From assembly GCA_033816765.1 (NCBI GenBank), contig CM066294.1, positions 2,852,001-2,916,000 of the forward strand: a DNA stretch of 64,000 nucleotides, written 5' to 3'. A program made the position numbers and the translations under genes. The notes beneath the pieces were generated by a model. The model was not told the origin of the DNA. It ran no database searches and saw nothing but the letters and a program-made list of their open reading frames with translations. Below are positions 1 through 13,775 of the stretch, in pieces. The DNA comes from Nothopassalora personata. Lineage: Eukaryota; Ascomycota; Dothideomycetes; Mycosphaerellales; Mycosphaerellaceae. Each line of letters begins with the position of its first letter. Position 1 is the first letter of the stretch.

Positions 1-2741
1 TTAGGCTTAATAATGCAAGGGAACTTATTACATTAGTTAAGTAGTAGGAGAAGGATTTAGGAATTAGGCTAGAGTATACTAAGGCATACAACTCGCTCTA
101 AAATAGACTAGTTAAAAGGTTAATATAAACCTTAGAAGACTCTATAAGGGCAATGCTTAAAGAGGCTAAGATACTAATTGAATTCTAGCCTAAAGCACTA
201 GAAGCCTAAACCTACATAAGGAACAAACTACTAAATAGTCTAGACTATAATAGGTTCAAGGTTTCACTAGATCAAGTCTTTAATAGCATTAAGCCAACTA
301 TTAACCATTTAAAGGGTTAGGGATATAAAGCTATTGTCTATATAGACATAAGATCCTAGCCTTAATAGGCAAGAAGTAATAAACTAGTAAATAGAGGTAA
401 AGAAGCAGTGTTTATTAGATACGTTAAAAACATAGCTAAGGCCTAGCTCTTTTAGGAACTAGACATAAAAGCTGTTAAACAATACATATATGTAGACTTC
501 TTTAAGGACTAACCTAGAGGTAATATAGATCTTAATGTTACAAAATTGAATCTATTAAGCAATGCACTAGCTAGGAGACCCTTAGGGAGGCTAAGGAAGG
601 ACATATCCTTAGAGCAACCTATTTATCATTTAATTATTTAGTAGAGTAGCCTAGTAATAGCCTAGCTAAGAAAGTTATTTATATAACTTCCCTAGCCTCT
701 AAAGAATATAGGGGAATTTTAGAAAATCGATGAGCCAATTAAGATAAGTTTACTAGATCTCTAGGAAAAGAATGTTACTAGGACATAAGTAACTACTCTT
801 AGATCATCCCTTAGTAAGAGGAGGGCTAACTATAATGTTAAGGGCTATGAATAGAAACAGAAAGCCCTAAGATCTATAGTCCCTATACCTAAACTAGCTA
901 CTAAAGTAGGAGAAGCAATAGACCTCTTAGAGAACCTTACTGCTTACTACTAAGCTTTCTTTATAGCTATGCAATTAGTGGATAATTCAGTACTATAGGA
1001 TAGTAAATTCCTAGAAGAAGTTAAGGAGATAGCCTTTATAGCAACTATAGAAGTTATTATATATAAGTAAGAGATCCTAATTCTAAAGTTCTATAAGGAT
1101 GCTATAAATAACAAGAAATAGGGACACCTTTAGAAGGAAGCAATCTAGAAGGAGCTAGATGCCCTATAGTGTAACAACACCTAGGAGAATGCTATTCCAC
1201 TAAAAGGAGCAAACTTAGTTACGTTAAGATGGGTCTTTAATGTTAAAAGAAGCATTAGTGGAGCCATTAAAAAGTTCAAGGCTAGGCTAGTTGTAAGGGG
1301 CTTTTTATAGAAGTTTAGTATTAACTTTATAGAGACATTTACGCCTACAGTTAGACAGGACACCCTTAGGGTGTTTATAGCTATTGTGTGTAAGAAGGAT
1401 CTCCATCTTTACTAAGTAGATGTGAACAATACGTTTATAGAAAGCACCCTCTATAAAGACATCTTTATGTTACTACTACTAGGAGTTAAGCTTCTACTAA
1501 ACATAGTATTTAAGATCCTTAAAAGCTTGTATAGACTTAAGTAAGTAGCTAGAGATTAGAATCAACTCTATATATTAAAGCTTAGAGAGATTAGATTTAT
1601 ATAGTTAGAGGTGGATCTATGCCTACTTATTTATAAGGAAAAAGAGATTATAATTCTTACATATGTAGATAACATTCTAATTGCTGCACTAAAGTTGATA
1701 GATATTCTCTAGTTTAAAAGAGAACTTAGTAAAGTCTTTAAGATTAAAGATCTTAGTGAACCTAAAAAGATCCTTAGCATAAGAGTTATAAGGGACAGGA
1801 GGAGAGGAATCCTAAAACTTAACTAGGGACACTTTATTAGGGACAACCTTACTAAGATAGGGATAAACTATAAGAAGGCAGCACCTACACACTCACCTAT
1901 AGACAGCTATAAGGCTCTTAGACCTTTAAGCTATATAGATAAGAGGTGTAACAAGGTAGAGTACTAAAGTATTAATAGTATATAGATATAGCTAGCAACA
2001 ATTATAAGGCTAGACATTGCTTTTGCCCTAGGAAGGATAAGCTCATTTATAAGTAACCCATCCGCCTACTACATAAAGGCTTTAAAGAAGATTACAAGAT
2101 ATCTAAGGTTATATCCTAATCTTAGCCTTGTCTTCTCTAGGCATAGAGAAGGATGCCTAGTTGGATACTATAACTCTAATTATGCAATAGATAAAGTAGA
2201 TAGAGTCTCTATCCTTAGGTATGTCTTCTTCCTCTATAGGGCACTAGTCTCCTAGATAAGCAAGAAGCAAAAGTCTATAGCAACATCTATAATAGAAGCT
2301 AAATATATAGCTATAAATGTATATACAAAGCAATCCTAATTCCTAGCTTCACTACTAAGGGAGATAGACTGTCTAGAGTTAGTAGGAGACTGTTCCTATT
2401 AACTAAGGATCACTAGAAACTAGGAGACTGTGTTAAGCTTAAGACTAGTCCAATTAAGAGGTAACAACTAAGCTGCCCTTACCCTAGTGAGGGATGCACA
2501 TATTTATAACAAGTTAAAGCACATTAACATTGCCTACAATGCTATTAGGAAACTTTAGTGGAGAAGGCTTATTACTATTAAGTATACCCTAACATCTAAG
2601 ATAGTTGTAGATAGGTTTATAAAGCTAAAGACTAGTCTACACTTCTAGAGGTTTATAAGCTAGCTCAACCTATTATAGAGGTTCAAATACTACTAATAGG
2701 AGAAGAGTAGACTATGACCTCCTATATAAGATAAGTAGGAG
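1..2741 (+). pseudogene. Co1-A: 3' part of a RIP-decayed Copia polyprotein (reverse transcriptase, RNase H)
   Basis: This is the C-terminal part of a Ty1/Copia polyprotein, broken by many TAG/TAA codons where Gln or Trp would stand. The reverse transcriptase lies at about 1160-1900. It is recognisable from the Copia-type WVFNVK and KARLVVRGF blocks, a VDVNNTF block, and TYVDNIL where the catalytic YVDD has become YVDN (GAT to AAT, a RIP-type change). An RNase H-like region follows at about 2130-2560. The segment is the reverse complement of 14634-17374. It runs off the left window edge, so gag, protease and integrase are not seen here. It ends directly at the LTR at 2742. The copy cannot be functional. 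Confidence 0.9.
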
Positions 2742-2988
2742 TGTTAAGATGTAGTATCTTAGGGGGAGCTAACAGTTAGGTTGTAATCTAATAGCCTAAG
2801 GCATCTACGATAACTTAGCTTATCGGAAGACACCTTCTCTCCCCTTTAGCTTAGATAGACATCCAACACAATTAACACATTGGTTCCTAATATATTGCTG
2901 CATGCCCTATGGCTATTAGCTAGTTAAAGATTAATCTCTTACTCCACTCCGCTACTAACTACGTATCCTATTAGGTCTTAACTTAACA
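2742..2988 (+). repeat. Co1-A 3' LTR (247 bp)
   Basis: It begins TGTTAAGATG and ends CTTAACTTAACA. The reverse complement recurs at 13776-14022, 14387-14633, 19754-20000 and 50617-50863. The next five bases, TAGCT (2989-2993), match as reverse complement the bases beside the 5' LTR at 20001-20005. That pair is the target duplication of this Copia in Co2. Confidence 0.93.
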
Positions 2989-5900
2989 TAGCTTATAATT
3001 AACCCTAAGATGCAACTAAGAATGTCTAAGATAAGACTGCCTAGAATGAAGCCCCTTAGGATATTACTAGTAGTATAGGATATAAAGCTACCTACAAGCG
3101 ATAGAAGAAAGAGGACATATAAGCATATAGCATTATTATAGCTAGATTGGATTCTACCCTAAGGCTAAACTTTAGAGATGTAGACAAGTTAGCTAAGGAA
3201 TTGTATAATTTGATTAAGGCAACATATAAGCTAGTTATTACAATTGATCTATATAACACTCTAAAGGCAGTTAGGCACATTGAACTAGATGCTACAAGAC
3301 CTAATATATTAAAGTACTATAAAGACTTTTAAGCATAGGTGAATAATAACAAGACTACTATAGAGCAATTTATTAGATCTTCCCTAGTTAATAACAAGTT
3401 AAGGCTCAAATCCTCTTTTGTCCTCCTAGATAGCATCTATAGATTATACTTTATTAAAGATCTAAACTATGTCGAATGGCTTAGGACATAGAGACATAAC
3501 AATCCCCTAGAATTAACTACCCTAGAGAGAATGTTTATAACTCTTAGGAAGGAGCAAGTACCTGCTACCCATAAGCCTAGTAATGGCTTTATTAGAGCAT
3601 TCTTAAGTAAGAATAATAATAAGCAGTACATATAGTGCTTATATAAGCACACTAACGCGAACTGCTACAAGTAGCATCTAGAGAAGAATCCTAGGAATAG
3701 GTCTAAGAAGGGTAAAGACACCCTAAAGGATAGGGCAAAGAAGGTAAAGGGCAGCAAATCCCCTAGGAAGAGGATTGCTACAGCAATTAATAACTAGTTA
3801 GACTTATTATCTAATTAGGAGCATAGCTCTAATAGTGATAGGGACTAGAGATAACTATATAGGAGGTCTAGAGTAGCTATTATAGTTGTATAACCAGTAT
3901 GCATAGGAAGGACAGTAGCTACCGTATTAAACCTAATGTTAATAGACAAAGTCTATAACATAGGCACATCCTTCTATATCTACAATAATCTTGCAGACCT
4001 TTAGAATGTTAGGCTAAGACTAAGGCCTATATACTTCTTATAGGCCGTTAGGTAAGGATCTCTTACAACTAAAGGAGAATTAGAGTAGGTCATAAAGAAC
4101 TATCTTAGCTAAGAGACCACCCTCCTCCTTCGCAATATGCTTTACTTACTAGAGTTAGATACGATACTAATCTCTATAGAACTCCTATATAAGAAACATA
4201 GAGTTTACCTAGATACACTATCTAAAATACTGTTCTAGAAGGACAAGCCTATAGGCTTAGTTAAGATAATGAAAAATGTTACTGTCTTTAGGAACCTTAG
4301 GGTAAAGAGGGGTTCTAGGAAGGATAAAGACAGATTAGTACTAAAAGGACTTGCTACTCTTATATTTACTAAGCTAAGAACTAATATAGTTAGATAGCAT
4401 TAAAGGCTTAGGCATATTAGGAGCACATTACTTAATGCTACAAAAGAAGCAGTTAAGGGCCTAGAAGATGTTAATACTATAGAGTTAGGGCATTGTAAGA
4501 CTTGTAAGCTTGCAAGGTCATAAAGAGTTGTTTTAAGAATCCCTAGGAGACCTACACTAGAGGCATTAGATAAAATCTATACTAACCTAGTTAGTCTAAT
4601 CACTCTACTCTCTTATAATGGTTACGTATATTGCCTTATGCTTACGTGTGCCAAAACTAGGATAAGATAGTACTTACTACTTCTAAAGAAAAGTGCTGCT
4701 CTAACAGTAATTAAGACTTGGCTTAGTATAATGTAGAACCACTATAAGAAGAAACCTAAGATCTAGTTCTTAGATAGTAGTAGGGAATTTAACAACATTG
4801 AACTTAGAACACATGCCTAATATAAAGGAATTAGATGGGATTTTGCATTACTATACACACCTAAGTAGAATAGAATTGCTAAAGCTTCGAATAAAGTTAT
4901 TATTAACAAGGCTAGAGCCATGCTTATAGACTCTAGCTTGCTATAGAACCTCTAGCCCTAGGCCATGGATTTTGCATGCTATATTACGAACCGCCTCTTT
5001 AACTTAACAACAAAAAATGTACTATAGATTAACTTTAAGAAGGACCTAGGCATTAATATTAAAGAGATAGACTTAAGGAATATAAGGAGGTTTGGATGTA
5101 AAGCATACAAACATAACGATAATTACACTAAGTCTAAAAAGTTCTCTATAAGGGCGGACATATAGTAGCATATAGGATTCTAGGGTAGTTTATTAACTAA
5201 CTACCTACTATGGAAGCTATAGTAAGAGAAAGGAAAATAGGTCTATAAGATGACCTATTCCCCCTATATAACTTTTAATAAAGATTTCTTATGGAACTCG
5301 CAATACTAAATCCCTGTAGGTAAGTAGGTCGCTTAGGGGGAGTAGATAGGGTAGACTATTAAGAGCTCCTAGCTTGCTACTAGTAATAAGCATACTGTCC
5401 CAAATAACGAGATTACCTTCCTTAGACATCCCTATAATAACCCTAAGGACCCTTACTATAAAGGTATTTACATGCCTTATAAAGGGCTACACGAGCTAGA
5501 AGCGAGTCACTAACCCTATAAACCTTTAAGGGGAGCTATGTAGCTAGAGGGGGAGCTACTACAGCATAGTAACTAACCTAAAACATAAAGGGCTTCGCAA
5601 CAAGACTCCCCTAACTAAGGTTAGTCTTAGGGGGAGCATAGGACAGAAGATTCACGTCTACTATTTAGAGACACATCCCCCTAGCTCTAGGAACAATCTC
5701 CTATAGAGCACACCTAGCTCTAGGAACAATCCCCTATAGAGTATAAGCCTTAGACTTCACAGTCTAAAGAGCTACACTAAGAAGACACAGCCCTAGCTAT
5801 GTAAGAAGACCCTAATCAGGCCATGACACCATTCTACCCTGCCCTACACATTGGCAAGAGGAAGAGAGATAGGACTTATAAGCCTATAAAGACTAAATAA

Positions 5901-7540
5901 GCTAAGGTCTATCCTAAGCCAACTAGGAGAAGTTTAAGATAGAACAGATCCCATTATAATTACAGCAAACTTGAGAAAGTATTCGCTACAATAGCTATAG
6001 ATGATGTAAAGAAGGGGAAGCTTATAGATCCTACTACCCTAACTAAAGCATTAAATAGACCTAATAGAGCTAAATGGATTAGGGCAATTAGAAAGGAATT
6101 TAATTCCTTAGAAGACATAGAATGTGTTGTATAGATCCTATTATAGAAAGTCCCTAAGGGTAGGAAACTGCTTATAGGAAAATAGGTCCTATACTACAAG
6201 TATCTTCCTAATAGGTCTATTAAGAAGCGTAGAGCTAGATAGGTAGTAAAGGGGTTTACTTAAAAGTAAGGGATAGACTATATTAAAACCTTTACTCTAA
6301 CCCTAAGGCTACTAACAAGCAGGATTCTCCTAGCCCTATACACAGTTCTTAGCTAGAAGAGGAGACAGATTAATGTTAAAACAGCATTCATGAACCCTAA
6401 CATTAATAGACCTTTATACATTAAACCACTAGAAGGGGTAGAACTTATTAAGAAAGATCTATCTAACAAAGTCCTAGAAATTAAGAAGGGACTATATAGA
6501 TTGAAACAAGCTATAAACCTCTAGTACTATGATACTAAGGAAGCTCTAGAAGAATTGGGCCTAAAGAGACTTAATTCTAATATATGTCTTTTTTAGGGGG
6601 AGAATCTTTTAGTTCTCCTATATATAGATAACTTTTAGATCTTTAGCGACAGTAATTAGAAGATTAAGAGGTTTATTGCTGGACTAAAGAAGAAGTACTC
6701 TATCAAAACTGTTAACACTAACCTTTTCCTAGGCATGTAACTAAAGAGTGAAAAGAATGGAGATCTCTATGTCTCCTAAAAGCACTATACTTTAGAGAAA
6801 CTTTAGAAACATAGCCTAGACTTAGCTAAAAGTGTTAAGTATCCCCTTAACCGCCTGTATAAAGCTTATAAAGAGCAATGCAACATACAGGATTACAATC
6901 TGTTCAACACATTAATTAGGGAACTCTAGTACCTAGCTAACTAAACTAGGCTAGATATCTCCTATGTAACAAACCACTTAGCCAAATTCTTAGCTAATCC
7001 GGCAGTAGAACATATTACTATAGCAAAGCATGTTTAGAGATATATTGCTAGAACAATTAACAAGTGCCTAATCTTTAGAAAAACACAATCCCTAAAGCTA
7101 GAGATCTACATAGACTCTAATTTCTCTAGAGATCCAATAGGTAGATCTACCTTAGGACTCCTAGTTAAAATGGCTAGAAGTACTATTATCTAGAAATCTA
7201 ACCTACAGAAGGAGATAGTGCTGTTAAGCACTAAAGTAGAGTATGTGGCCTTGACTAAATGCTGCAGGGAAGTAATATAGTTAAGAAATCTACTCTATAA
7301 AACCTAGAAAATAACCAACTATAAAGCTTAAGCCTTTAAGATCTTTGTAGACAACTAGTCTACTATTAAGCTAGTTAGAGATCACACTAACTATAGAAGA
7401 ACTAAGCATGTTAGACTAAGGAACCACTTTTATAGACATGCTTATAAAGAAGGCTTAATTGTAGTTAAGTATATCCCTACTGTATAGCAGCTTATAGATT
7501 AGCTCACAAAGCTAAAGTCACTAAATCACATTCTCTAAGG
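2989..7540 (+). pseudogene. Co2: RIP-decayed Copia polyprotein (gag, protease, integrase, RT, RNase H)
   Basis: One frame, interrupted mainly by RIP-type stops, runs from late gag (about 3060-3850) through protease and integrase (about 4380-5300) to reverse transcriptase (about 6060-6900) and RNase H (to about 7540). Visible blocks include an integrase zinc-binding stretch ending HCKTCKLA near 4490, FLDSSREF near 4770 in the integrase core, and KGLYRLKQA and LLYIDNF in the RT (YIDD decayed to YIDN). Gag order and spacing are typical of Ty1/Copia. The first part of this gag is not here. It lies inverted at 20001-20398, because Co1-A inserted at TAGCT. Clearly dead. Confidence 0.88.
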
Positions 7541-9485
7541 GAGGCTTCTAGAGACTAACTACACTTTCATTTGTACATAGCAAGACCTTCATTTATTCAC
7601 AAGTATTTATAAAGCAATATCTCATTTGTTTAGAGACAGTGGAGGAAAGTTTTTATTAGCCTTAAGGGCTAGATTCATTTAGGGTATCGCATATCTTGCT
7701 ATGCTTATATAACTAGACTATAGAGAGGCCTGCTTTAGAACCGCCTTTTAAGGCAAGATCTAGTTCATTATTATAGACTCCAATTTAGGGGAGCCATAGT
7801 ATCAAAACAAAAGGAAATAGAGAAGTAGACCGCCCTTGCTTATAACGGCCTTTTTTTTATATCCTTCAGTCCTAACTAAATTACTAAGACCTAATGTAAG
7901 TACACCATCCAGACTACTACTTGCTACCAAAACCACTAGAGCCTCTAGAACCCCTCTTATAGGAACTCGAGTTTAACATAGCACCCTCCTAAAAGTTATT
8001 ATTAGTGCCTAAGCGCTATAGGAACTAACGAATCAAGGTAGTAACCTTATCCTAAGAGAGGGAGTTAGAGAATAGGAGGCGAAGCTCTAGGAGGACAGTT
8101 CTAGAACTATTACTAGGAGCCCTAGGGATGCTTAGGCGCCAGTCTACATCGCTAGGAATGAGCTAGGTAGGTAGTATCTAAAGACTATATCTAGAGGTAC
8201 TTATGCTAGGAGAGTATAGAACTAGAGATAGGAAGCCCTTACGTAGAGGACTACTACGCATAATAGGAGGAGATCGACTATACTGTGCACTACCCTAGAA
8301 TGCAGCACTAGCGGAGCGAGTATAACCTGCACTAGGCTGCTAGTAGGTTCTAGATAGACTAGCGGTACTCTACTATAGGGTCCGTAGAGAGAAGAAGCTG
8401 TACTTGTCGTAGTGATTATTAAGAGCGTAGTTAGTATAGTAGCCTTTAAACCATCCTAGAATAGTGTAGCAACAAGAAAAGGGAAGGTTAGATCTCTCCT
8501 TATAGCGGTTGTAGGCGCTGCCGAAGTGCTAAATAAGATAGTCTATAGCGGAAGCCTATAAGGTAGGAAGGTAGTTCTAACTACTATTAAGGTTTATAGT
8601 GATAGTGTTAGAAATACGACCTTAAGGGTTAACTGTTATATAATTAAAATCCTAGGCAGCTACGTTGATCTAACCCTAGTTCGGTAGATTAGTGATACTA
8701 CCCTTAGTAGTTAGAAGCTTCTTCTTATAGAAGGCAACCTTAAGGGATGCTATAGTAAGCTATAAGGTTATATTCTTCTTAGTGATCTTGCGCTTACTCT
8801 CGATAATCTACTTAACTAGTCTAAGTGCCTTAATAAGGGTCTTACGCTTAGAGATCCTACTAGATGTAGGTAGACCCTTTCTACTATTACTAGGAGGACG
8901 CTTATTGGGATCTTGATCGTTACTAGAGCTAGATCCACTACTAAAGACATTACTAGTACTACTAAACTAGTTTATGGGAGTCTACTTAACAACATCTACT
9001 ATAATGCTACTTACAAGTTAGCAACACCCTTAAAACACTATTATATATATAGCATACCTTACTAAAAGCTTCTTAAAAAGCTTTAAGAATGTGTATATAG
9101 TAGTTGTTAGGGTGTGTAAGTGTATAGTAGTCTAAAAAGGTAGGAAGAGAGGTATAAAGTGGTATAAAGTAGAGAGAGTTGTTTAGTAAAGAACTAGCTT
9201 CTTTTATGCGTACCTACGAGGTTTGTGCGTTACTGCCTAGCTAGACCTTCTTAAGCCGAGAGAACCTTCTGTTCACTTCTAAAAGCGGAAAGATGAGGCC
9301 TAAGTGTGTCTAAGAGTAGGTCTCTTATATATACAAATCTAATAAGATTACTGTCCTTAGCATGTGCTTACTTATAGTAGAAACCTAGTATCTAGAGCTA
9401 GTGAAGGTGTTCGAGACTAATACAGTAACATAGGTAATATCAAGTTGATTAGACTGTCTTTATAGTAGTTAGTCTAAAGGGGGAG
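7541..9485. other. Co2 3' region of about 1.9 kb before the LTR, with a decayed antisense frame
   Basis: Copia elements usually have little between RNase H and the 3' LTR; here almost 2 kb intervene. On the minus strand, about 9000 down to 8150, a frame interrupted mainly by TAG/TAA can be followed. It has a Ser-rich start, then a Lys-rich, possibly coiled-coil stretch (IIESKRKITKKN near 8800). I do not recognise the product. A purine tract (AAAGGGGGAG, ending at 9485) touches the LTR and looks like the polypurine tract, so the region seems to belong to Co2. A nested insertion is possible but I found no target duplication for one. Confidence 0.5.
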
Positions 9486-9662
9486 TGTTGTGAATTAGGT
9501 GACTAAGGTCTATAATTAGTTAGGACTTAGTACACATATACTATATTACACTGTTTTCTATAGCTAGATAGTCTTATACCTTATAGCAATTCATAAGGGT
9601 TACTAATCCACCCTATCGTTTCAATCTAGAAGCTTGTACTCGTTAAATACCTATTTACAACA
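9486..9662 (+). repeat. Co2 3' LTR (177 bp)
   Basis: It begins TGTTGTGAATT and ends TATTTACAACA. The reverse complement is at 20399-20575, also 177 bp. The following CTTTC (9663-9667) pairs with the reverse complement of GAAAG at 20576-20580, which gives the 5-bp target duplication of Co2 inside G2. Confidence 0.92.
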
Positions 9663-11855
9663 CTTTCGGCATTAGAAGCTACTAGCGTCGTGGACGACGA
9701 CCTGTAGCGCGACATTCGAGTCCTATACGACTAGTAAGAGCCGTAGGAAGCCTTATAATAGCTAGCGGCTAGTAACAAGGTTAAGATGCTTTATAGGCAT
9801 AAGATCGACTCTAAGTATGCGATAGCCATAGATAGCATAATCTACGTTAAGAATAGAGAAGGTGGTTACAGCCTCTATGTCCTAGAGCTAGTAGAAAACG
9901 ACGAAGACAACACGGTATATACTCGCATCGTAAAAGCATTTCACGACGCCCTAGCCGCGGGTCATCTAGGTAAGACTAAGACTAATACCCTATTAAAGCG
10001 CCACTACATCTAGCTAGGTATAACACGTTTTATCCGCGAGTTCTATAGAGGATGCACTACATGTACGAATGTAAATCCAGTACAAGATGCTAAGTATGGA
10101 CTGCTAGTACTACTGCTAGTACCTCTCGACACATAGGACGATATTACGATAGACTTCGTAGTCGATCTACCCGAAGGACACTATAGCACCGATAGGCAAA
10201 AGTATAAGAACATCCTTACTATTACCGACCGTCTAAGTAAGGAACGATACCTAATCCCCGTACTGAATATAACTGCCGAATATATTACTTTCATTTACCT
10301 TAAGTACGTGTTTAGCCGTTATGGATTGCCTAAGTCGATCGTAACCGATAGAGGACCTTAGTGGCTGTCCGCATTCTAGAAACGATTATGCTAACTATTA
10401 GGCATTAAGCGTAAGCTTTCTATAGGGTATTACCCTTAGACCGACGGCTAGAGCGAGATCACGAATAAGGGCATAGAGAAGTACCTACGGACGTACATTA
10501 ACTACGCATAGGATAATTGGCCGGACTAGTTACTATTAGTAGAATTCATAGCGAATGATTATGTTTCTAAAACTACTAGCTTCTCTCTATTCATAGTAAC
10601 AATAGGTAAGAACCCGAGGTACTTAGATGCTAAAGTTATGCTCCCTCTCGAGTTAATGCTATATAAGTAACGTCTCGATGCACAATTAGCTATAGCATTC
10701 GGGGCTAGGATAAATAAGATTCGCGCTCAACTCCGTAATGCAATGTAGATAGTATAAGACACCTAAGCTAAGTACGCTAACCGCCGAAGAACGATCGCCC
10801 TAGTATATAAGGTCGGAGACATAGTGTACATTAGTACTAAGAACTAGCACACGATAAGACCATCTAAGAAACTAGATTACAAGTATGTAGGACTATATGC
10901 CATTAAGGAAGTTCTACTACACGACACCTATAAGGTCGCATTACTAGACTCTCTAAGTAACCTCTATAACGGATTTTATACTAACTATCTAAGGCTAGCC
11001 TACGATCCAGTTATAGGACAAGTCGTCCCTACGCTACTACTAATTAAGGTAGAGGATAACGAAGGCGAGACCTACTAAGAATAGCATATAGAGAGGATCG
11101 TCGACTCGTATAGATCGCTACCGCTAGGTCGTGCTCTAGCCGGAGGAAAAGTTCCGATCTATAAGTACTATGTGAAATGGGTAGGTGACAATAAGCTAAC
11201 TTAGGAGCCCGTAGAGAATATAATTGCAATAGTAGCCGCCTCTATCGCTAACTTCTATTACAACTACCCTACGGCCCCTAGACTAGCCGGCTTTACACTA
11301 CCGCTAGGATAGATTACGAACGAGGAAGTACTATCTAATGACGCGGGCGCCCTTAGCGCTACGATAATTACGTCTAACCTAGTAACCGTAGGAGGGCTAC
11401 GCGAATTGATCGTATAGGTGCCTACGGCTCTTCTAGTAGAAGGTAACGGCCCGTATAAAGATAATAACCCGCTAGGCATAGCGCATACAAAGGTAACCGA
11501 TAACTAGTAAGGTGCGAGTAATACGCGAAACGGGCATTAAGCTTCCCTTAGTACGGTAACTACGACGGTTCTATTAGCGTAAGTTAATATAGGGCCCCGT
11601 AGCTCTTTAGTAACCTAAGTAATAGCCGATGTAACGAGCTCTCTCGCGGAGTTCGCTTACCGTTGCAGCTAGCGTAATATATCCTATATAGGCTAAGTTA
11701 GCGACCGAGATAGAGCGGTAGAAGCGTATAGCGCGGGCCTAGACGACGACGACGCGATAAACAGTAAATTAGAGGATGATATAGCGTTCGTACACGCCTA
11801 TAGCAAGGTGATAGGTAATACGGTACACAGGAGTAACCGTTTGAAAGGGGGGTAG
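9663..11855 (+). pseudogene. G2: 3' half of a chromodomain Gypsy polyprotein (integrase, chromodomain)
   Basis: This continues the G2 polyprotein whose 5' half lies inverted at 20576-26568. From about 9780 an integrase zinc-binding region is readable (AGHLGKTKT, then CTTCTN near 10055). The catalytic core follows, with ITIDFVVDLP (first Asp, about 10146), SIVTDRGP (second Asp, about 10340) and a degraded NKGIEKYL block (Glu, about 10470). Near 11085-11235 a chromodomain-like block HIERIVDS ... YYVKWVGDN ... EPVENI is seen, as in chromoviruses. Stops are mainly TAG/TAA. A purine tract (AAAGGGGGGTAG) ends at the LTR. After about 11300 the frame is weaker and I assign no domain. Confidence 0.88.
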
Positions 11856-12016
11856 TGTAACGGCCCATAGCCGTATAGCGAGTGAACGTAGCGAGTCACG
11901 TGACCGGGCCCGGGCCGACCCGCGTGCCTCGGCTTATATATCAACTTCTCGCGCCTCGCGCACCTCTTAGATAGCTTGTCTAACAACTTCGTACTACCTA
12001 AGTAGGTACCCTTACA
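11856..12016 (+). repeat. G2 3' LTR (161 bp)
   Basis: It begins TGTAACGGCC and ends ACCCTTACA; the reverse complement is at 26569-26729. It contains TCACGTGACC with a CACGTG core at 11897-11902 and a GC-rich GGGCCCGGGCC stretch. The following CTTAT (12017-12021) is the reverse complement of ATAAG at 26730-26734, the target duplication of G2 in the old G1 copy. Confidence 0.92.
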
Positions 12017-13775
12017 CTTATAAGCTTTACTAACGCTATAAGAATCGGACGGTATCTAACCTCGACCGGAGCATTAGATTACGGATAGTACGGTAATATT
12101 TAGATCCTTCGAATACTAAGTCCTACGAGTAACTGCTTAACCTTAGCTATATAAACCGTAGCGTTATTAAGTACAATTTTAGCATAGTAGCCGTACCTAT
12201 AGAAGACATCCTTATATAGAAACTTAGTAACCGTCTTAGAGCTAGAAGGTGCCCTCGTTACTCTACCTCGATCTAGTTACTAAGTGCTTCGCGTGTAACT
12301 AGGAGGTATCTAATTTTATATACCTAGACGGGGTCCGAGTACTACTTCTTACTAATAACCTAAGGGGTCGATAAGTAAAGCTTACTAGCGCGCTAGTTGC
12401 CTTCGTAAAACCTATAAGGAGTATAACTTCGAACCTACGTAGAGACATCGGCGAAGTACCCGTCCTAGTAATACCGATCGGAAATAAGGTTATATACGAC
12501 CTTAGCGCTACGGTAACCGTGTCTCTTATAGTATTCTATAACAATCTCCTTCTAAGCCTTATTATCGTTAATTACAAGTTATAACGGTGCTCCTCGGCGC
12601 TTCTAGAAGAATAGCAATTAATCCCGGATAAAGAAATTAACGCTCTTCTTTACTAGCCGCCGGTACTTAGTACGGGTAATACTATCGGGCCGGGTCCTAG
12701 TTTCTATAACCTAAGTAAGTTACTAAGAGCTTTTAGAATATTAGTTCCCGAGATGTCGTGTTTTCTAGATTTTAACTAGATAGGTATCGACCGGCTCCGG
12801 GTACCCAAATAGCTTATTATTAATTATCCGGTCGACTTTGTCTTCGTTAGCTTCTATAGGTTCCTAAGGTGTAGAGGGCCTACGAGATAGGGTATCTAGG
12901 CTAGTGTACCTAGTCCCCGTAACGTGCTTTACTTCGAACGTAAATAGCCTAATCTATACGACCTACCGGGCTATTACCGAGTTAGGCAGGTCCGAAGCCG
13001 GCCGGTTAAGCTACTATATAAGTGTCTTAGCATTAATCGTAAGGACAAAATTAACGCTAGTAACATATCTCTAGATCTTCTTAAGCCCCTTAAGGACCCT
13101 AAGGCATTCCCGCTTACTAGCATTATATCTAGATTCTAACGCGTTCTAGATTCTACTCTTATACCGCACCGGGTAACGCCGTCGGGTGCTATCTATTAAT
13201 TCTTAAGAAACGATACATCCCTATCTAGTACCGCTAGCATTAACTAAGATAAAGATAGACCTAGCACTAGGTAAGTAGTAGAGGGTAACTAAGGCTAGAG
13301 CCTATATAAGATATCTAGTAACCTCTTCTTTCGAGAACTGCTTATTTTCTATCTAGATAAACTCGGCGTCCTTCTTTAGTAGCTTATACATTAGTCGAGC
13401 GATAATAACAAACTAGGGGATCTATATCCGGAAGTATATACACAGCCCTACATAGGTGCGGACCTCCTTAATATAGGTAGGCGTAGGCTAATCTAGGATT
13501 TTAGCTATAACCTTTAGGTTAGGATAGCGACTATCCGGGCTAGTAACGTACCTAACGATCTTAAGCTTTTTGTATAACTATTAGGATTTGCCTCTAGCAA
13601 CTACCGTACTAGCTCTTTCTAAGTTAGTAAGAACTAGATCTAGGGAAACAATGTGCTTAACGACCTATTTCCTTAACCTAGGCTCTACTTCTACATTCCT
13701 ATAGTGCTTAGTTAGTCCCCTAATACTAATGTTATCGAGAAACGGCTTCGCTCGATACGAGATATGATTAAGTAG
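12017..13775 (-). pseudogene. G1b: decayed pol segment (integrase to RT) of the old G1 copy
   Basis: Aligned by eye, the minus strand follows the fresh G1 ORF2 from about 42733 back towards 40860, covering integrase, RNase H and RT in reverse order. Differences are mostly RIP-type transitions. The element continues at 14023-14386, then at 50864-55296 (5' part) and, in the opposite orientation, at 26730-29573 (3' part). It is interrupted here by G2 at its left end (TSD ATAAG) and by a solo Co1 LTR at its right end (TSD AGTAG). Confidence 0.88.
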
